Source: Gammaproteobacteria bacterium (GTDB lineage Bacteria > Pseudomonadota > Gammaproteobacteria > Pseudomonadales > Pseudohongiellaceae). Taken from it: 64,000 nucleotides of DNA. Positions 18,132-27,722 of this stretch are shown one piece after another. Made by a program: the position numbers and the translations under genes. Position 1 is the stretch's first letter. Every line of letters starts with the position of its first letter. The stretch spans positions 4,753,501 through 4,817,500 of the forward strand of contig JAWKZW010000001.1 in assembly GCA_041395725.1 (NCBI GenBank), in the 5' to 3' direction. Under the pieces are notes generated by a model. It saw nothing but the letters and a program-made list of their open reading frames with translations. It made no database searches and was not told the DNA's origin.

Positions 18132-18167
18132 AGCTGGGGGAGCTGGGGGAGCTGGGGGAGCTGGGGG
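18132..18167 (+). repeat. 9-bp tandem repeat, four perfect copies, G-quadruplex capable
   Basis: AGCTGGGGG is repeated four times without error (18132, 18141, 18150, 18159). Four G5 tracts with 4-nt loops fit the intramolecular G-quadruplex pattern, and the copy number is likely to vary. The surrounding 17.7-18.39 kb holds no convincing gene. Confidence 0.92.
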
Positions 18168-18392
18168 AGTATAGGCGAAGCCCAAAGATTGCTGCAATAT
18201 TTTGTTCCCAAACCCTTTTCCCCTATCGTCCGGCACTTAAGCAGGCTTTAAACAGGCTTTTCCCGCTCTGCGGTTGTCTGGTCAATGAAAGCCTGTCAGC
18301 GGACTTTCACTGAAACCGTGATTTAAGTACTATTCGCGGATCGCTACTGATAGTTAAAATCACCCCTACTCCCTGATGTACACCGAAATTAC

Positions 18393-19673
18393 ATGGCAGA
18401 CCACCCCCCCAAGACTGATCGCGAGCTGATCAGAGTCAATGCCAACGACATTCGCCTTGGCATGTACATGGCCTATGCTGATCGCCCCTGGCTGGAGACG
18501 CCCTTCCTGTTCCAGGGCTTTCTGCTGGACAACGACAGACTGTTGGAAAAAGTAAAAAAAGAATGTGCCTTCATTTACATCGATAAAGGCAAGAGCCTCC
18601 ATGTCCAGAGCCCCCGGGCACTCGTGAATGCACCAGCCACTCCCCCCCGTAAAAAGTCCCAGATCTCACCAGTGGACAAGCAACGTCTCAAGTCGGCGAA
18701 ACCGGACCGCTATCAATCCGCCAGGCCGGTTGAAGACGTATTCGACACTGCATTCAAAAAGCACCAGGACAACCTGGGAGTTATCAAGGATGTATTAAAG
18801 GATGTGCGTCGCGGTGGGGGGATTAACGTCACTAATGTGCGCCGTTCGGTCAAAGCCTGCGTAACCAGCATCATCGAAAACCCGAACGCCATGCTGTGGT
18901 TAAGCCGCTTGCGTAACCGCGACGAGTATACCGCCGAGCACTGTCTCAACGTTGGGATTCTTGCTATTGCCATGGGACGCCATCTGGGACTGGATGAGAG
19001 TTCACTGGAAAAACTGGGGCTGTGCGGCATGCTGCATGACGTCGGCAAAATGCAGGTCGACCCCGCAGTATTGAACAAGCCGGGCCGGCTCACCGAGGAA
19101 GAATTTGCCGTCATCAAAACCCACTGCCAGATTGGCAAGGCAATCCTTGAAGAAGACAAGGGACTGCCGAAAGAGGCCATCGATGCAGCGTGGGGGCATC
19201 ATGAGCGTATTGACGGAGGCGGTTATCCCCGGGGCGCTAAAGCGAGCAGTCTTGGCTTGTACACGCGGATTATTTCTATCGTGGACACCTATGACGCCAT
19301 AACGACCAATCGCTGTTATGATAATTCCAGGCCGGCGACCGAAGCCATTAAAATTCTGTTCTCGTGCCGGGATTCCCAATTTGACGGCTGGCTGGTAGAA
19401 GAATTTATCGCCTGCCTGGGCATTTACCCGACCGGCTCGTTGGTCGAATTGCGCAGCGGTGAAGGAGCAGTTGTAATCGACAGTAACAAGACCAGCCGCC
19501 TGCACCCGAAAGTAACTATCGTGCTGGATGAGAACAAACGCAGCCGTCAGCCCCTGATTGTGGATACCCGTGAATACCAGGAACACCCCGGTGGGCGGAC
19601 CATCAAATCGGTCCTGGATGAAAACGAATACAAGATCGACCTTGAGTACATCTTTTCACACTTTCGTCACTGA
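18393..19673 (+). CDS. DUF3391 / HD-GYP domain cyclic-di-GMP phosphodiesterase
   Basis: The product has 426 residues. The N-terminal DUF3391 domain (about 10-70) contains NANDIRLGMYM and RPWLETPFLFQGFLL. The HD-GYP domain (about 165-345) contains HCLNVGILAIAMG, the metal-binding MLHDVGKM (H215-D216), HHERIDGGGYPRG (GYP near 277-279) and IVDTYDAITTNR. Essential HD-GYP residues are present, so hydrolysis of cyclic di-GMP in the cytoplasm is expected from the family. A C-terminal extension of about 80 residues follows. The upstream 9-bp repeat could modulate its expression. Confidence 0.94.
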   Translation: MADHPPKTDRELIRVNANDIRLGMYMAYADRPWLETPFLFQGFLLDNDRLLEKVKKECAFIYIDKGKSLHVQSPRALVNAPATPPRKKSQISPVDKQRLKSAKPDRYQSARPVEDVFDTAFKKHQDNLGVIKDVLKDVRRGGGINVTNVRRSVKACVTSIIENPNAMLWLSRLRNRDEYTAEHCLNVGILAIAMGRHLGLDESSLEKLGLCGMLHDVGKMQVDPAVLNKPGRLTEEEFAVIKTHCQIGKAILEEDKGLPKEAIDAAWGHHERIDGGGYPRGAKASSLGLYTRIISIVDTYDAITTNRCYDNSRPATEAIKILFSCRDSQFDGWLVEEFIACLGIYPTGSLVELRSGEGAVVIDSNKTSRLHPKVTIVLDENKRSRQPLIVDTREYQEHPGGRTIKSVLDENEYKIDLEYIFSHFRH

Positions 19674-19775
19674 CAGCGCCGGTTATTAAACCGCCAATAA
19701 TAATATTCCGGGACCACTTGCCGGAATCCGACCCTCAGCCCGGTTAATTGTTAAGGAGAGTTGCACAGCAGAACC

Positions 19776-20714
19776 ATGACTACAGAAACTCCCTCGGAAA
19801 AAACTGCCTTTACCAATGCCTATGGCGGATTCTGGACGGATCTGCAGAACAGTCTCGACCTGCTAGCCGGTAAACTGGAACTGGGCTGGATCAGCGAGGA
19901 TGAAGCCAGGCTGCTGCGCGACTGGATCCATAATGGCTACGTAGTCATTCCAAACGCCATACCCGACAACCTGATTGATGCGGTAAACAGTGACATCGAG
20001 CGGGTTCTCAATGCCAGCCCGTCAGTTTGTCGCACGTCGTTCTGGCGCGATGGGAAAAAGTTCTGGGAGCCCGCTGTGAAGGAACACATGCTTGAAGAAG
20101 AGGCCAAACTACTGGATCTTCACATGGTCTCGGAGGCGGCCCGTCGGGCGATCTTCTCAGAGCGCGTCCACCGTTTCTTAACGTTGGTTTTCGAACGGCT
20201 GCCAGTCGCCTTCCAATCCTTGAGTTTCGAGTATGGCTCTCAGCAGCCAACCCATTGTGATATCGCCTTCGTACACGTCAGCTCACCCCGCGAGTTCATC
20301 GCCTCCTGGATAGCACTGGAAGACATAGAGCCTGGATCGGGAGAACTGCAGTACTATCCGGGCAGCCACAGGCTCGGGGATGTGGTTTTTGAAAATGACA
20401 GCGTCTGGGCTGCAGGCGATCTGAGCAAATACAGCGACGGGCTCGATAAGGCCGCCGCGTCAGCAGGCCTGGAGTTGCAGCGCTTTACGCCCTCAAAAGG
20501 CGACGTGCTGCTCTGGAGTTCGGGTCTGTATCACGGCGGGTCGCCCCGGACCAACCATCAGCTCAGCAGAAAAAGCCTGGTCACACACTATTTACCCCGC
20601 GGAAGACAGCCTCAACCGCCGATCGATCCGACACGAATATTTCCCACCAACTATAAGGGGTTTGTCTGCTCTGAAGGCACTCCATTGATGGTGATACAGG
20701 AAAATCCCGACTGA
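19776..20714 (+). CDS. Phytanoyl-CoA dioxygenase (PhyH)-family Fe(II)/2OG oxygenase
   Basis: ATG 19776 gives 312 residues. A TTG at 19761 lies almost directly after AAGGAG (19753-19758), so the start is uncertain. The jelly-roll core shows the facial triad HCD (H160, D162) and a distal His (H253, in LYHGGSPRTN), plus the family block ALEDIEPGSGELQYYPGSHR. It should use Fe(II), O2 and 2-oxoglutarate to hydroxylate or halogenate an unidentified small molecule in the cytoplasm. It stands alone and is followed by a palindromic repeat. Confidence 0.9.
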   Translation: MTTETPSEKTAFTNAYGGFWTDLQNSLDLLAGKLELGWISEDEARLLRDWIHNGYVVIPNAIPDNLIDAVNSDIERVLNASPSVCRTSFWRDGKKFWEPAVKEHMLEEEAKLLDLHMVSEAARRAIFSERVHRFLTLVFERLPVAFQSLSFEYGSQQPTHCDIAFVHVSSPREFIASWIALEDIEPGSGELQYYPGSHRLGDVVFENDSVWAAGDLSKYSDGLDKAAASAGLELQRFTPSKGDVLLWSSGLYHGGSPRTNHQLSRKSLVTHYLPRGRQPQPPIDPTRIFPTNYKGFVCSEGTPLMVIQENPD

Positions 20715-20728
20715 GAATCCTCAGGTTA

Positions 20729-20760
20729 TTTACCGCAATCTGCTGCGGCAATTAATCAAA
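20729..20760. repeat. Palindromic repeat, copy 1 of a dispersed family
   Basis: TTTACCGCA, a short loop and TGCTGCGGCAATTAATCA form an imperfect hairpin directly after the PhyH gene. The TACCGCA...TGCTGC core recurs twice at 38.3-38.4 kb. Confidence 0.6.
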
Positions 20761-20783
20761 TGTCCCAGCAATCCCCGGGCTGA

Positions 20784-21521
20784 TTAGAGTTCCCTGAAGC
20801 GGTCTACAAAACGGCGCAGTATGAGTTGCGCCTCCGGCGTTTTTTCATTAGCAACCATAGCGATCAACGCATCAGCCCTGGCGGGAGGAAAATAACCGTG
20901 ATGCCGGTAGGCATTGATTCGCACGGTGAACCCGGCGGCGTCGCCTTCAGGGTGGAACTGGGTGGCATAGATATTGGACTTGAACCGGAACATCTGTACC
21001 GGACAGCTTGCATTACCCGCCAGCAGTGTACAGCCAGGGGGTACGGTGTCACAGGCTTCCTTGTGCCCCACCAGAACCCTTATTGTGCGAGGCAGTCCCT
21101 TCAGCAGCGGATCCTTTATGCCGTCATCGGTCAGATGAATGTCGGTTCCACCCACAGCTTCTCCGTAATGGGTCGAAATGGAGGCGCCACAGTAATTGCC
21201 CAGCAGTCCATTACCCGAACAGCAGCCCAGGAAGGGAAAGTCCCTGGCGGCAATCTGATCAAACAACAGGCCAAAGCCGGCTTCTATGGATTTCTGGGTT
21301 GTGCTTTTGCTCCCCGCCGGGGTGCTCACATCAAAAGGGCTGCCGCCGACAATAATTGCTGAATAATGGCACAGATCAATGCCACCGAACCCCTGCTGTT
21401 CTACCCGTCGTCGCACCACTTCTTTCTCATCCAGCCCTCCATAACGCTTTATGGCTGCCAGCTCGTCGTCTGCGGTGACATCCTCAGGGCGCAGTTGCAA
21501 GATAAGAAACGGTTTAGCCAT
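20784..21521 (-). CDS. Class I glutamine amidotransferase-like protein
   Basis: The start is placed at ATG 21521 (245 residues). An upstream in-frame start would add a poorly conserved tail of 24 residues. The domain is a class I GATase with a nucleophile-elbow block FPFLGCCSGNGLLG (C100-C101, where most relatives have G.C.GxQ) and the FHPEGD triad partner (H191, E193). The Asn in place of the usual Gln is an odd feature. Stand-alone relatives act as guaA-like or gamma-glutamyl hydrolase-like proteins. The acceptor is unknown. It is convergent with the PhyH gene. Confidence 0.87.
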   Translation of the reverse strand: MAKPFLILQLRPEDVTADDELAAIKRYGGLDEKEVVRRRVEQQGFGGIDLCHYSAIIVGGSPFDVSTPAGSKSTTQKSIEAGFGLLFDQIAARDFPFLGCCSGNGLLGNYCGASISTHYGEAVGGTDIHLTDDGIKDPLLKGLPRTIRVLVGHKEACDTVPPGCTLLAGNASCPVQMFRFKSNIYATQFHPEGDAAGFTVRINAYRHHGYFPPARADALIAMVANEKTPEAQLILRRFVDRFREL

Positions 21522-21806
21522 GGCACTTCTGTCAATGTCAGAGGTGATCAGATTGGTTATCAAACGGTTGCCGCATGCTAACAGGAAACTCACCTCCCGG
21601 CAGCCGCGACTTTAGGAACCTTTGATTAATAAGGGAATCGCTCTGGCTTTCTGGCGAGGTCACTGACGAGGCGCCTTGCCGTCGGCCTGTCAAGGCGAGG
21701 CAACGAAGGCAGTGAGTTTGCCTGCAAACCCCTTCGGGTGGAGTTGGGTCTGATGCTAGGGCTCGTGAACCTGTCCTGGCACTTCTGTCCGGGCAGACAG
21801 GGTGGC

Positions 21807-22259
21807 TCAGGCGACGTCAGAAAAGTGCTGTCTACTGCTGGATTCGCCTTGGGAACTTCCCGATTGCGCCTCCACAAACCGATCATAATTCTGGTCGTCT
21901 TTAACGGCGGCGAGTTCGGCCATAAAGCGCACCGAGGCATGCATCTCCTCCAGGGTTGCCTGAAACCGGGTTCCGTCTTCCACCCCCTGCGCACGGGCTA
22001 CCGCCGCGCCGTTCAGTTTACGGATCAGGTCGATCATCCGGTCACCTTCCTCTCGAAGGCGAGAGTACTGACGCTCATTCGAGAAGGCTTTGCGGGCCGC
22101 ACCCCAGACACCAGCCTCCATGACCAGCAGTCCCAGAATCACCAGCATAACCTGTGCCTGCAGACCCGCTGCGTCGACAAGCACAACACTCGCCAGAATG
22201 GTCACTATTCCGACCCCGAACAGAGTCACGTCAATGACTTGATGAATCTTTCTTTTCAT
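21807..22259 (-). CDS. Small membrane protein, 150 residues, function unknown
   Basis: Two adjacent membrane segments (VTLFGVGIVTILASVVLV and QVMLVILGLLVMEAGVWGA) are followed by a charged, probably helical cytoplasmic tail (YSRLREEGDRMIDLIRKLNG) and a polar serine-rich end. No family is recognised. It is a single gene on the minus strand, separated from the amidotransferase by about 285 bp in which I see no other gene. Confidence 0.72.
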   Translation of the reverse strand: MKRKIHQVIDVTLFGVGIVTILASVVLVDAAGLQAQVMLVILGLLVMEAGVWGAARKAFSNERQYSRLREEGDRMIDLIRKLNGAAVARAQGVEDGTRFQATLEEMHASVRFMAELAAVKDDQNYDRFVEAQSGSSQGESSSRQHFSDVA

Positions 22260-22390
22260 AGGACTTCTTCACAGCTTTCATGTGCTAAATGAAACTTTAC
22301 GAACTAATCCTAGAGCTGTGCATTAAACCTGTATAGCCCGCAGCCTCGGGAATGCTACCTGGGTCACAGAAGTTCCCGGTTACGAGGAAA

Positions 22391-24544
22391 TCAATCCGGC
22401 AAACGGTAGGCCACCAACGCCCCGGGGAAATCCGTCCGGGAACTGCCTACCTGTACCACTATGTACTGCTTGCCGTTATGCAGGTAGGTCATCATCCCAT
22501 ATTGCCCGGGGGCCGGCAGCGGTACGCTGGCGAGAACCTCACCGGTAAACTTATCCCGTGCATTAAGAGTCAGCGGTGCGTCAGGTTCCATTTGCGCCAT
22601 ACCTTCGCTCAGCGCCCTGGTCTGAACCAGGATGTCCCCCATGGGCATCTGAATTGACCATCCCTCACCTCCGCTATTGGGCACGTCAACACCCTGCAGC
22701 AGAGGATGGTTTCTAATCTCTTCAGGAGCCTCTCCCACCGGCAGCGACCACGCTTTCTCACCCGTGTTCATCTGGTAAGCGGTAAGCTGGTTGTTCATTC
22801 TTTTATAAAGCGTCAAGCCGTCAATTCTTGGCAGACCACCGCCACCGCCCGGCAGCCACGCCACCACCGTCTTCCCGGTGGTTGGCGTACTGTTGGGTGT
22901 CGCCCCGCCAGTACCGGGCTCGGGGTAATTGGGATTGTCACGGTCCACGCCATTGGTCGGACGCATGAACCCCGGGGCCGAGCAGGTTCGTCTATGGGAG
23001 TTAAACATCAGCCCGGTGTCCGGGTCCGCAACCGGCGGGTGGGGAATGACGTTTCCACCCCCCAGACAGCCTACGTTATTGAGAAACGGGTTGTCGTGAT
23101 TCTCGGGCAGCGCAGGCACATAAAGGCCGCCGACCCGGAACTGGCTGAGTATTTCCAGCGCCTGGTTCTTCAAGGCCGGTGTGTAGTCGATAACAAATTC
23201 CTCAGTAATCCCGTTCAGTACAATCGGGTCTACCGGCTCCGGCCAGGTCGGATAAGGCTGGGTCGGTGACGTGTAATTACCGGGCACTTCAGTCTGGATG
23301 ACAGGTCGTTCCTCGATAGGCCAGATGGGCTCGCCGGTCTCCCGGTTAAAGGCGAATACCAGTCCCTGCTTGGTGTTCTGAATAAGAGCCGGTATCTCCT
23401 GGCCATCGACAGTCAGGTTCATGAGAATGGGGGCCGTTGGCAGATCATAGTTCCATTGATCACTGTGATGGATCTGAAAATGCCAGCGCCTTTCCCCGGT
23501 CGCCACATCCAGCGCCAGCACACTGCCTCCGAACAGATTGTCGCCGGGACGATGCCCCGCATAGGACTGCACGGTCGAGGCGTTGGTTACCAGGTAGACG
23601 AGGCCAAGCTCCGGGTCGGCCGAAGCCGGCGCCCAGGTTGACATGTCCCCGGACCAGCGCCAGGCGTCATTAAGCCAGGTTTCGTGCCCCACTTCACCGG
23701 GCCGGGGGATCACATGAAATTTCCAGAGAAATTCCCCCGTTGCCGCGTCGAAACCCATGATGTCACCGGGCACATTCTCGATCCGGGTCTGACCATAACC
23801 GGGCTGGTGCCCCACCAGTACCACCAGCACCCCGTTAACGACTATCGGCGGCGCAGAAGCAGTAACCATGCCTAGTTCCCGGGGGATACCATAATCCGGG
23901 TCGTAGCTGCCTCCGGCTACCAGATAGTCCTGCCAGGGCCCCCAGTCTTCAACCAGGCGCGGAATCAGATCGATTGCTCCCGTCTCAGGAAATCCACCAA
24001 CCGGGAATTCGGCGCCCCAGTTTGCTAACGGACGGCCGGTTTTGGCATCCAGCGCCCAGAGAAAGAATCCCGGCGTGGTGACATAAACCACTCCTCGGCC
24101 GTTGATTTCCGCGTAGGTCACACCCTTACCATAGGCTTGCCGGGGGGACCGCTGATGCCGGATGGTTTCCGGCTCACGGAATGTCCACAGTGTCTCGCCG
24201 GTGGCAGGGTCCATGGCGACAACCTGACGCCGGGGCGTGGCCACCGTGTAGAGGATGCCATCCACATAAATCGGCGTGGAGCGGAAAAAATAATCCAGGT
24301 TGGGGCCGAAGTTGTCACTGCGCCAGATCCAGGCAACTTCCAGCTCATCAAAATTGTCACGATTAATCTGCGCCAGGGGCGACGAACGGGTGTTCCCGGA
24401 ATCACCCCCCAGATAGCGCCATTCACCGTTTTCAGTTCCTGGCAGGCGCTGGGCCGAGGCGGACGAAGTGATCAAACAGAACAACAGCCCCCCAAGCCAG
24501 GTCAGCAGGTTTCGCTCTGCGCGGATAAAACGTGAGGTCATCAT
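22391..24544 (-). CDS. PQQ-dependent dehydrogenase, glucose/quinate type (periplasmic)
   Basis: The product has 717 residues. AGGAGAAGG precedes a double ATG, and a signal peptide (LTWLGGLLFCLITSSASAQ) follows, without the membrane domain of Gcd. The body is an eight-bladed PQQ propeller with W-motifs such as AMDPATGETLWTF, ALDAKTGRPLANWG, GFDAATGEFLWKF and ALDVATGERRWHF. The position that usually reads WDxDxP with the catalytic Asp reads QWNYDLPTAP here, so the Asp appears to be Asn. Either the enzyme uses another base or it has lost activity. It would oxidise a sugar or polyol in the periplasm. It is separated from the upstream minus-strand gene by a terminator. Confidence 0.87.
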   Translation of the reverse strand: MMTSRFIRAERNLLTWLGGLLFCLITSSASAQRLPGTENGEWRYLGGDSGNTRSSPLAQINRDNFDELEVAWIWRSDNFGPNLDYFFRSTPIYVDGILYTVATPRRQVVAMDPATGETLWTFREPETIRHQRSPRQAYGKGVTYAEINGRGVVYVTTPGFFLWALDAKTGRPLANWGAEFPVGGFPETGAIDLIPRLVEDWGPWQDYLVAGGSYDPDYGIPRELGMVTASAPPIVVNGVLVVLVGHQPGYGQTRIENVPGDIMGFDAATGEFLWKFHVIPRPGEVGHETWLNDAWRWSGDMSTWAPASADPELGLVYLVTNASTVQSYAGHRPGDNLFGGSVLALDVATGERRWHFQIHHSDQWNYDLPTAPILMNLTVDGQEIPALIQNTKQGLVFAFNRETGEPIWPIEERPVIQTEVPGNYTSPTQPYPTWPEPVDPIVLNGITEEFVIDYTPALKNQALEILSQFRVGGLYVPALPENHDNPFLNNVGCLGGGNVIPHPPVADPDTGLMFNSHRRTCSAPGFMRPTNGVDRDNPNYPEPGTGGATPNSTPTTGKTVVAWLPGGGGGLPRIDGLTLYKRMNNQLTAYQMNTGEKAWSLPVGEAPEEIRNHPLLQGVDVPNSGGEGWSIQMPMGDILVQTRALSEGMAQMEPDAPLTLNARDKFTGEVLASVPLPAPGQYGMMTYLHNGKQYIVVQVGSSRTDFPGALVAYRLPD

Positions 24545-24685
24545 GATTGCCTTCTCCTGATGAAGATTATTATTTTCAGTTATTTTCAGGCGCTCCCCGC
24601 AGTGCCCGGGAATCGGCTGGCTTTCCGTGGAGAGTAAAAGCTATTGCCCTCCATGTACAGACAATGGGGACAATAAACTCTGCTC

Positions 24686-24720
24686 AAAAAAAAGCCAGTG
24701 CCCTGGGGCACTGGCTTTTT
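24686..24720 (-). terminator. Terminator after the DUF305-LVIVD gene
   Basis: GCCAGTGCC (24694-24702) pairs with GGCACTGGC (24707-24715), and the minus strand ends in eight T. It lies 54 bp beyond the stop at 24774. Confidence 0.92.
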
Positions 24721-24773
24721 CTGTCTCTGTCCGGTCGGCGGCAACAGTCTCTGCAGACCGGCTTCCGGTCTGG

Positions 24774-27290
24774 CTAGCGCAGGTTCTCAGCGATTCCCTG
24801 CAACGTTTCAGCCAGCGCCAGCATCCGCTGCTGAGTAATGCCGCTTCTGCCGCCCGCCTGTACCTCAAAGGAGTCAGCCAGAGAGACCAGCTCCCTGGCC
24901 GTCGCCTGGTCTGCCTGCTCGGTATCAAGCAGCTGCGCCGCCCGGTCCAGCGCGGCACCAAGCGCCGCAGCCCTTGGCGCGTCAATATCCTGACCACGTC
25001 GCAGCTGATCCAGATAGGCCCTGGCCACCACCGGTACCGCAGGCCACTCCACGCGCTCCTGGGTCTGAGCATTCACAACCAGGTCAGCTCCCCGCAGGGA
25101 GGCGGCAGCAATTTCATCGGCAGTCAAAAAGTCACTTGGCTCCAGCGCAAACACATCCAGCCCTCGCGCTATTTCAGTGCCATAAACATACCCACCGTAC
25201 CAGTATGCCGACCAGTACCCGGCGGTAATCAGCTCTTCCTCATCCACCGGGCCGCGATCGAAGAAAGCGATCTCCACCGGGTTCGAGGAGTCCGTGAAAT
25301 CCACTACCGAAATGCCGCCCTGATACCAGGCCTGGACGAAAATATCGCGACCGGGAACCGGCACCAGTGAACCGTTGTGAGCCACGCAATTTTCCGTATC
25401 CGTTTGCGGGGCCGGCATCTTGTAGTGACTGCGGAACTGCAGCTGACCATCCACAATGTCATAAAATGCGTCGGCACCCCAGGTCTGAGGATCCTGGGCA
25501 CGGCATCGGGGCCGTCCGCCGCCACCCCACTCATCCGTGAAGATGACCTTGCTGCCGTCGTTATTAAAGGTGGCCGAATGCCAGTAGGCAAAGCCTGGAT
25601 CAATCACTTCGTCAAGCCGCGCCGGGTTGGCAGGGTCAGAGATATCCAGCAGGATGCCGTTACCTGAACAGGCGCCTGCGGCCAGACCGATGTCTGGAAA
25701 TGTGGTGATGTCGTGACACTGATTGGTTTCGCTGGTGCGCTGGGTGTCCGGCCCATGGTCACCGCCTCGCCAGAGGCCGGCCAGAACGCCGGATTCCGGA
25801 TCTGAAAAAATGAACGGACGATTGACGATCCGGGCATTTTCCGGACTGTCTACCGGAATCTCGATCACCTCGATCCGGAACAACGCCGATTCGGGGTTCT
25901 CGAATGGCGAATCGTCGGAACAACCGGCCAGCTCCTCGTCATCCCTGACCCGACTGGTACCGGAGACATAGACATAGATATTGCCCTCGTCATTGCCGTT
26001 CGACACCACGGTATGGGTATGAGAACCACGGCAGGTCTGCACAGCCGCCACCTGCTGAGGCATGCGCATGTCGCTGACATCAAATATCCGGATACCCCTG
26101 ATTCGCTCATCGCTGACCGGTGGTGCCACTCCCTGAAGCCCACAGTCCAGGCGGCCGCGCACCTCCTGCACTGACATGATCAACAAGTCACCAACCAGCG
26201 ACACATCACCCTGGCCGCCTGGACAAACGACCGAACTCATCAGTTCCGGGCTGGCTGGGTTACTGATGTCATAGATGTTAAAACCATGGTAGTTACCGGC
26301 CACCAGGGCATCTCCACTGAACAACAGGTCCGTATTGGAGAAACTGAGCAGCGAGGGTCGGGGGTCGGCATTTTCATCTTCTTCCTCCTCTTCATCCTGG
26401 GGAGTCTCAGCCTGCCCGGTAACCGCCACATCGGTAACGGTCTCTTCAACGACACCGCTTTGCTCAGTCGTCTGCTCCTGGCTTTCAGGCTCCAGGGTCT
26501 CCAGCTCGGCCAGTCGGCTCACCGGCAGGCCGGCAGGATTGGCCGGATCGAAAAAACCGGGTGGCTTTGGCAGAGTCGAAAGCAGTCGCATATTCAGCGC
26601 CGCTTCGCCGGCATCCCGGAATCCTGCGGCCAGCCCTACCCGCGGGTCTGGCGAAAAACTGGCCAGCAGGGCATCCATGCGCTCGATCTCACTGGTCTGA
26701 TCCGAAGTCACGTCGGAAGTGAAGGCATACAGCACCGGGTCCTGGGCGGAACCGAATTGATCCAGCAGATTTTCCACCATCTGCAATGCACCATTGTGAT
26801 GCTTGATCATGTACTGCAGGTACAGCCGGTCAAATTGCGGCCCCTCTGCCTGTTCCAGCTCGGCGAACTCCTCCTCGCTGAGCATGCCCGGCATCAGATC
26901 AAACCCGTCGGCATGGTGAGCATGGGCCTCCGGCACCTCCAGTCCCCGCTCTTCCAGCCAACCCTGCATCATGGAAATTTCATCTTCCTGGGACAGGTTG
27001 ATCCGGTCAGCCAGAAGCTCAATTTCTTCGCGACTGGACCGGGATCCGGCCAGGGCAGACATCTCCATAGCCTGAGCATGGTGGGAAATCATGCCCTGCA
27101 GAAAACGGATATCCGCCTCTGTGTATTCGATAGAGGCGAGGTTGGAGGCTTCCTCGGGGGAAATAATCTGACTGCCCTGCCCGGGCGCTCCAGGCTGAAT
27201 GATGGGGACTTGGGCGGACGCTGCCGGGGACAGGACGAGTGTCAATGTCAAAGGAAGCGTCAGACTCAGTAACTGACGTACGCGATACAT
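24774..27290 (-). CDS. Secreted DUF305 - LVIVD beta-propeller fusion protein
   Basis: ATG 27290 has GGAGAAAA upstream and gives 838 residues, with a signal peptide (LLSLTLPLTLTLVLSPAASAQ). Residues about 55-220 contain two DUF305 halves, marked by FLQGMISHHAQAMEM and YMIKHHNGALQMV, with His and Met pairs that may bind metal. An acidic linker (DEEEEEDENADP) follows. The remaining 500 residues carry LVIVD-type repeats (NTDLLFSGDALVAGNYHGFNIYDISNPA, GIRIFDVSDMRMP, ILLDISDPANP). Location is periplasmic or extracellular. The fusion suggests surface metal handling coupled to a large propeller; the substrate is unknown. Confidence 0.88.
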   Translation of the reverse strand: MYRVRQLLSLTLPLTLTLVLSPAASAQVPIIQPGAPGQGSQIISPEEASNLASIEYTEADIRFLQGMISHHAQAMEMSALAGSRSSREEIELLADRINLSQEDEISMMQGWLEERGLEVPEAHAHHADGFDLMPGMLSEEEFAELEQAEGPQFDRLYLQYMIKHHNGALQMVENLLDQFGSAQDPVLYAFTSDVTSDQTSEIERMDALLASFSPDPRVGLAAGFRDAGEAALNMRLLSTLPKPPGFFDPANPAGLPVSRLAELETLEPESQEQTTEQSGVVEETVTDVAVTGQAETPQDEEEEEDENADPRPSLLSFSNTDLLFSGDALVAGNYHGFNIYDISNPASPELMSSVVCPGGQGDVSLVGDLLIMSVQEVRGRLDCGLQGVAPPVSDERIRGIRIFDVSDMRMPQQVAAVQTCRGSHTHTVVSNGNDEGNIYVYVSGTSRVRDDEELAGCSDDSPFENPESALFRIEVIEIPVDSPENARIVNRPFIFSDPESGVLAGLWRGGDHGPDTQRTSETNQCHDITTFPDIGLAAGACSGNGILLDISDPANPARLDEVIDPGFAYWHSATFNNDGSKVIFTDEWGGGGRPRCRAQDPQTWGADAFYDIVDGQLQFRSHYKMPAPQTDTENCVAHNGSLVPVPGRDIFVQAWYQGGISVVDFTDSSNPVEIAFFDRGPVDEEELITAGYWSAYWYGGYVYGTEIARGLDVFALEPSDFLTADEIAAASLRGADLVVNAQTQERVEWPAVPVVARAYLDQLRRGQDIDAPRAAALGAALDRAAQLLDTEQADQATARELVSLADSFEVQAGGRSGITQQRMLALAETLQGIAENLR

Positions 27291-27722
27291 AGATTTTCTC
27301 CGAAATACTGGGAAGTTCAGGATCATGCGAACCTGAATTGTAACCTGTCTGTTCGCCAGGTATAGCCCCACAGAGAAGCTTTTGGCGTTAAATTGCGAGA
27401 ATCAGCTGCTGTATTTTATACCGACCATTATAGGTGCACGCATGGCGCATGTTGGTGCATGATTCGCCCGCACTGTCAGTGCCGGCGCCACAGAGGCCGT
27501 CATACCCGGTCGACCCGGGGCTATAACCCAGCGCCACCCCGAATAGTGTGTCAGGCTCGCGGCCCGGACTGTGACGGCACTATGATGGCAGCCGCGGTAT
27601 TGACCTGGCAGACACAGATCCTATCTATGCAATTTCCCCCACCTGCACTCTATACAGCAGGGTGGTGGAAGGAACCTCTGTTCAAGACATTGTGGAACGA
27701 ATGGCAGCAGCTTCGAGCAGCC
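27291..27722. other. Intergenic region with no evident gene
   Basis: This 432-bp region separates two minus-strand genes. A plus-strand open frame of about 117 codons within it is Cys/His/Trp-rich, lacks a ribosome-binding site and resembles no protein, so I treat it as non-coding. Confidence 0.5.
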
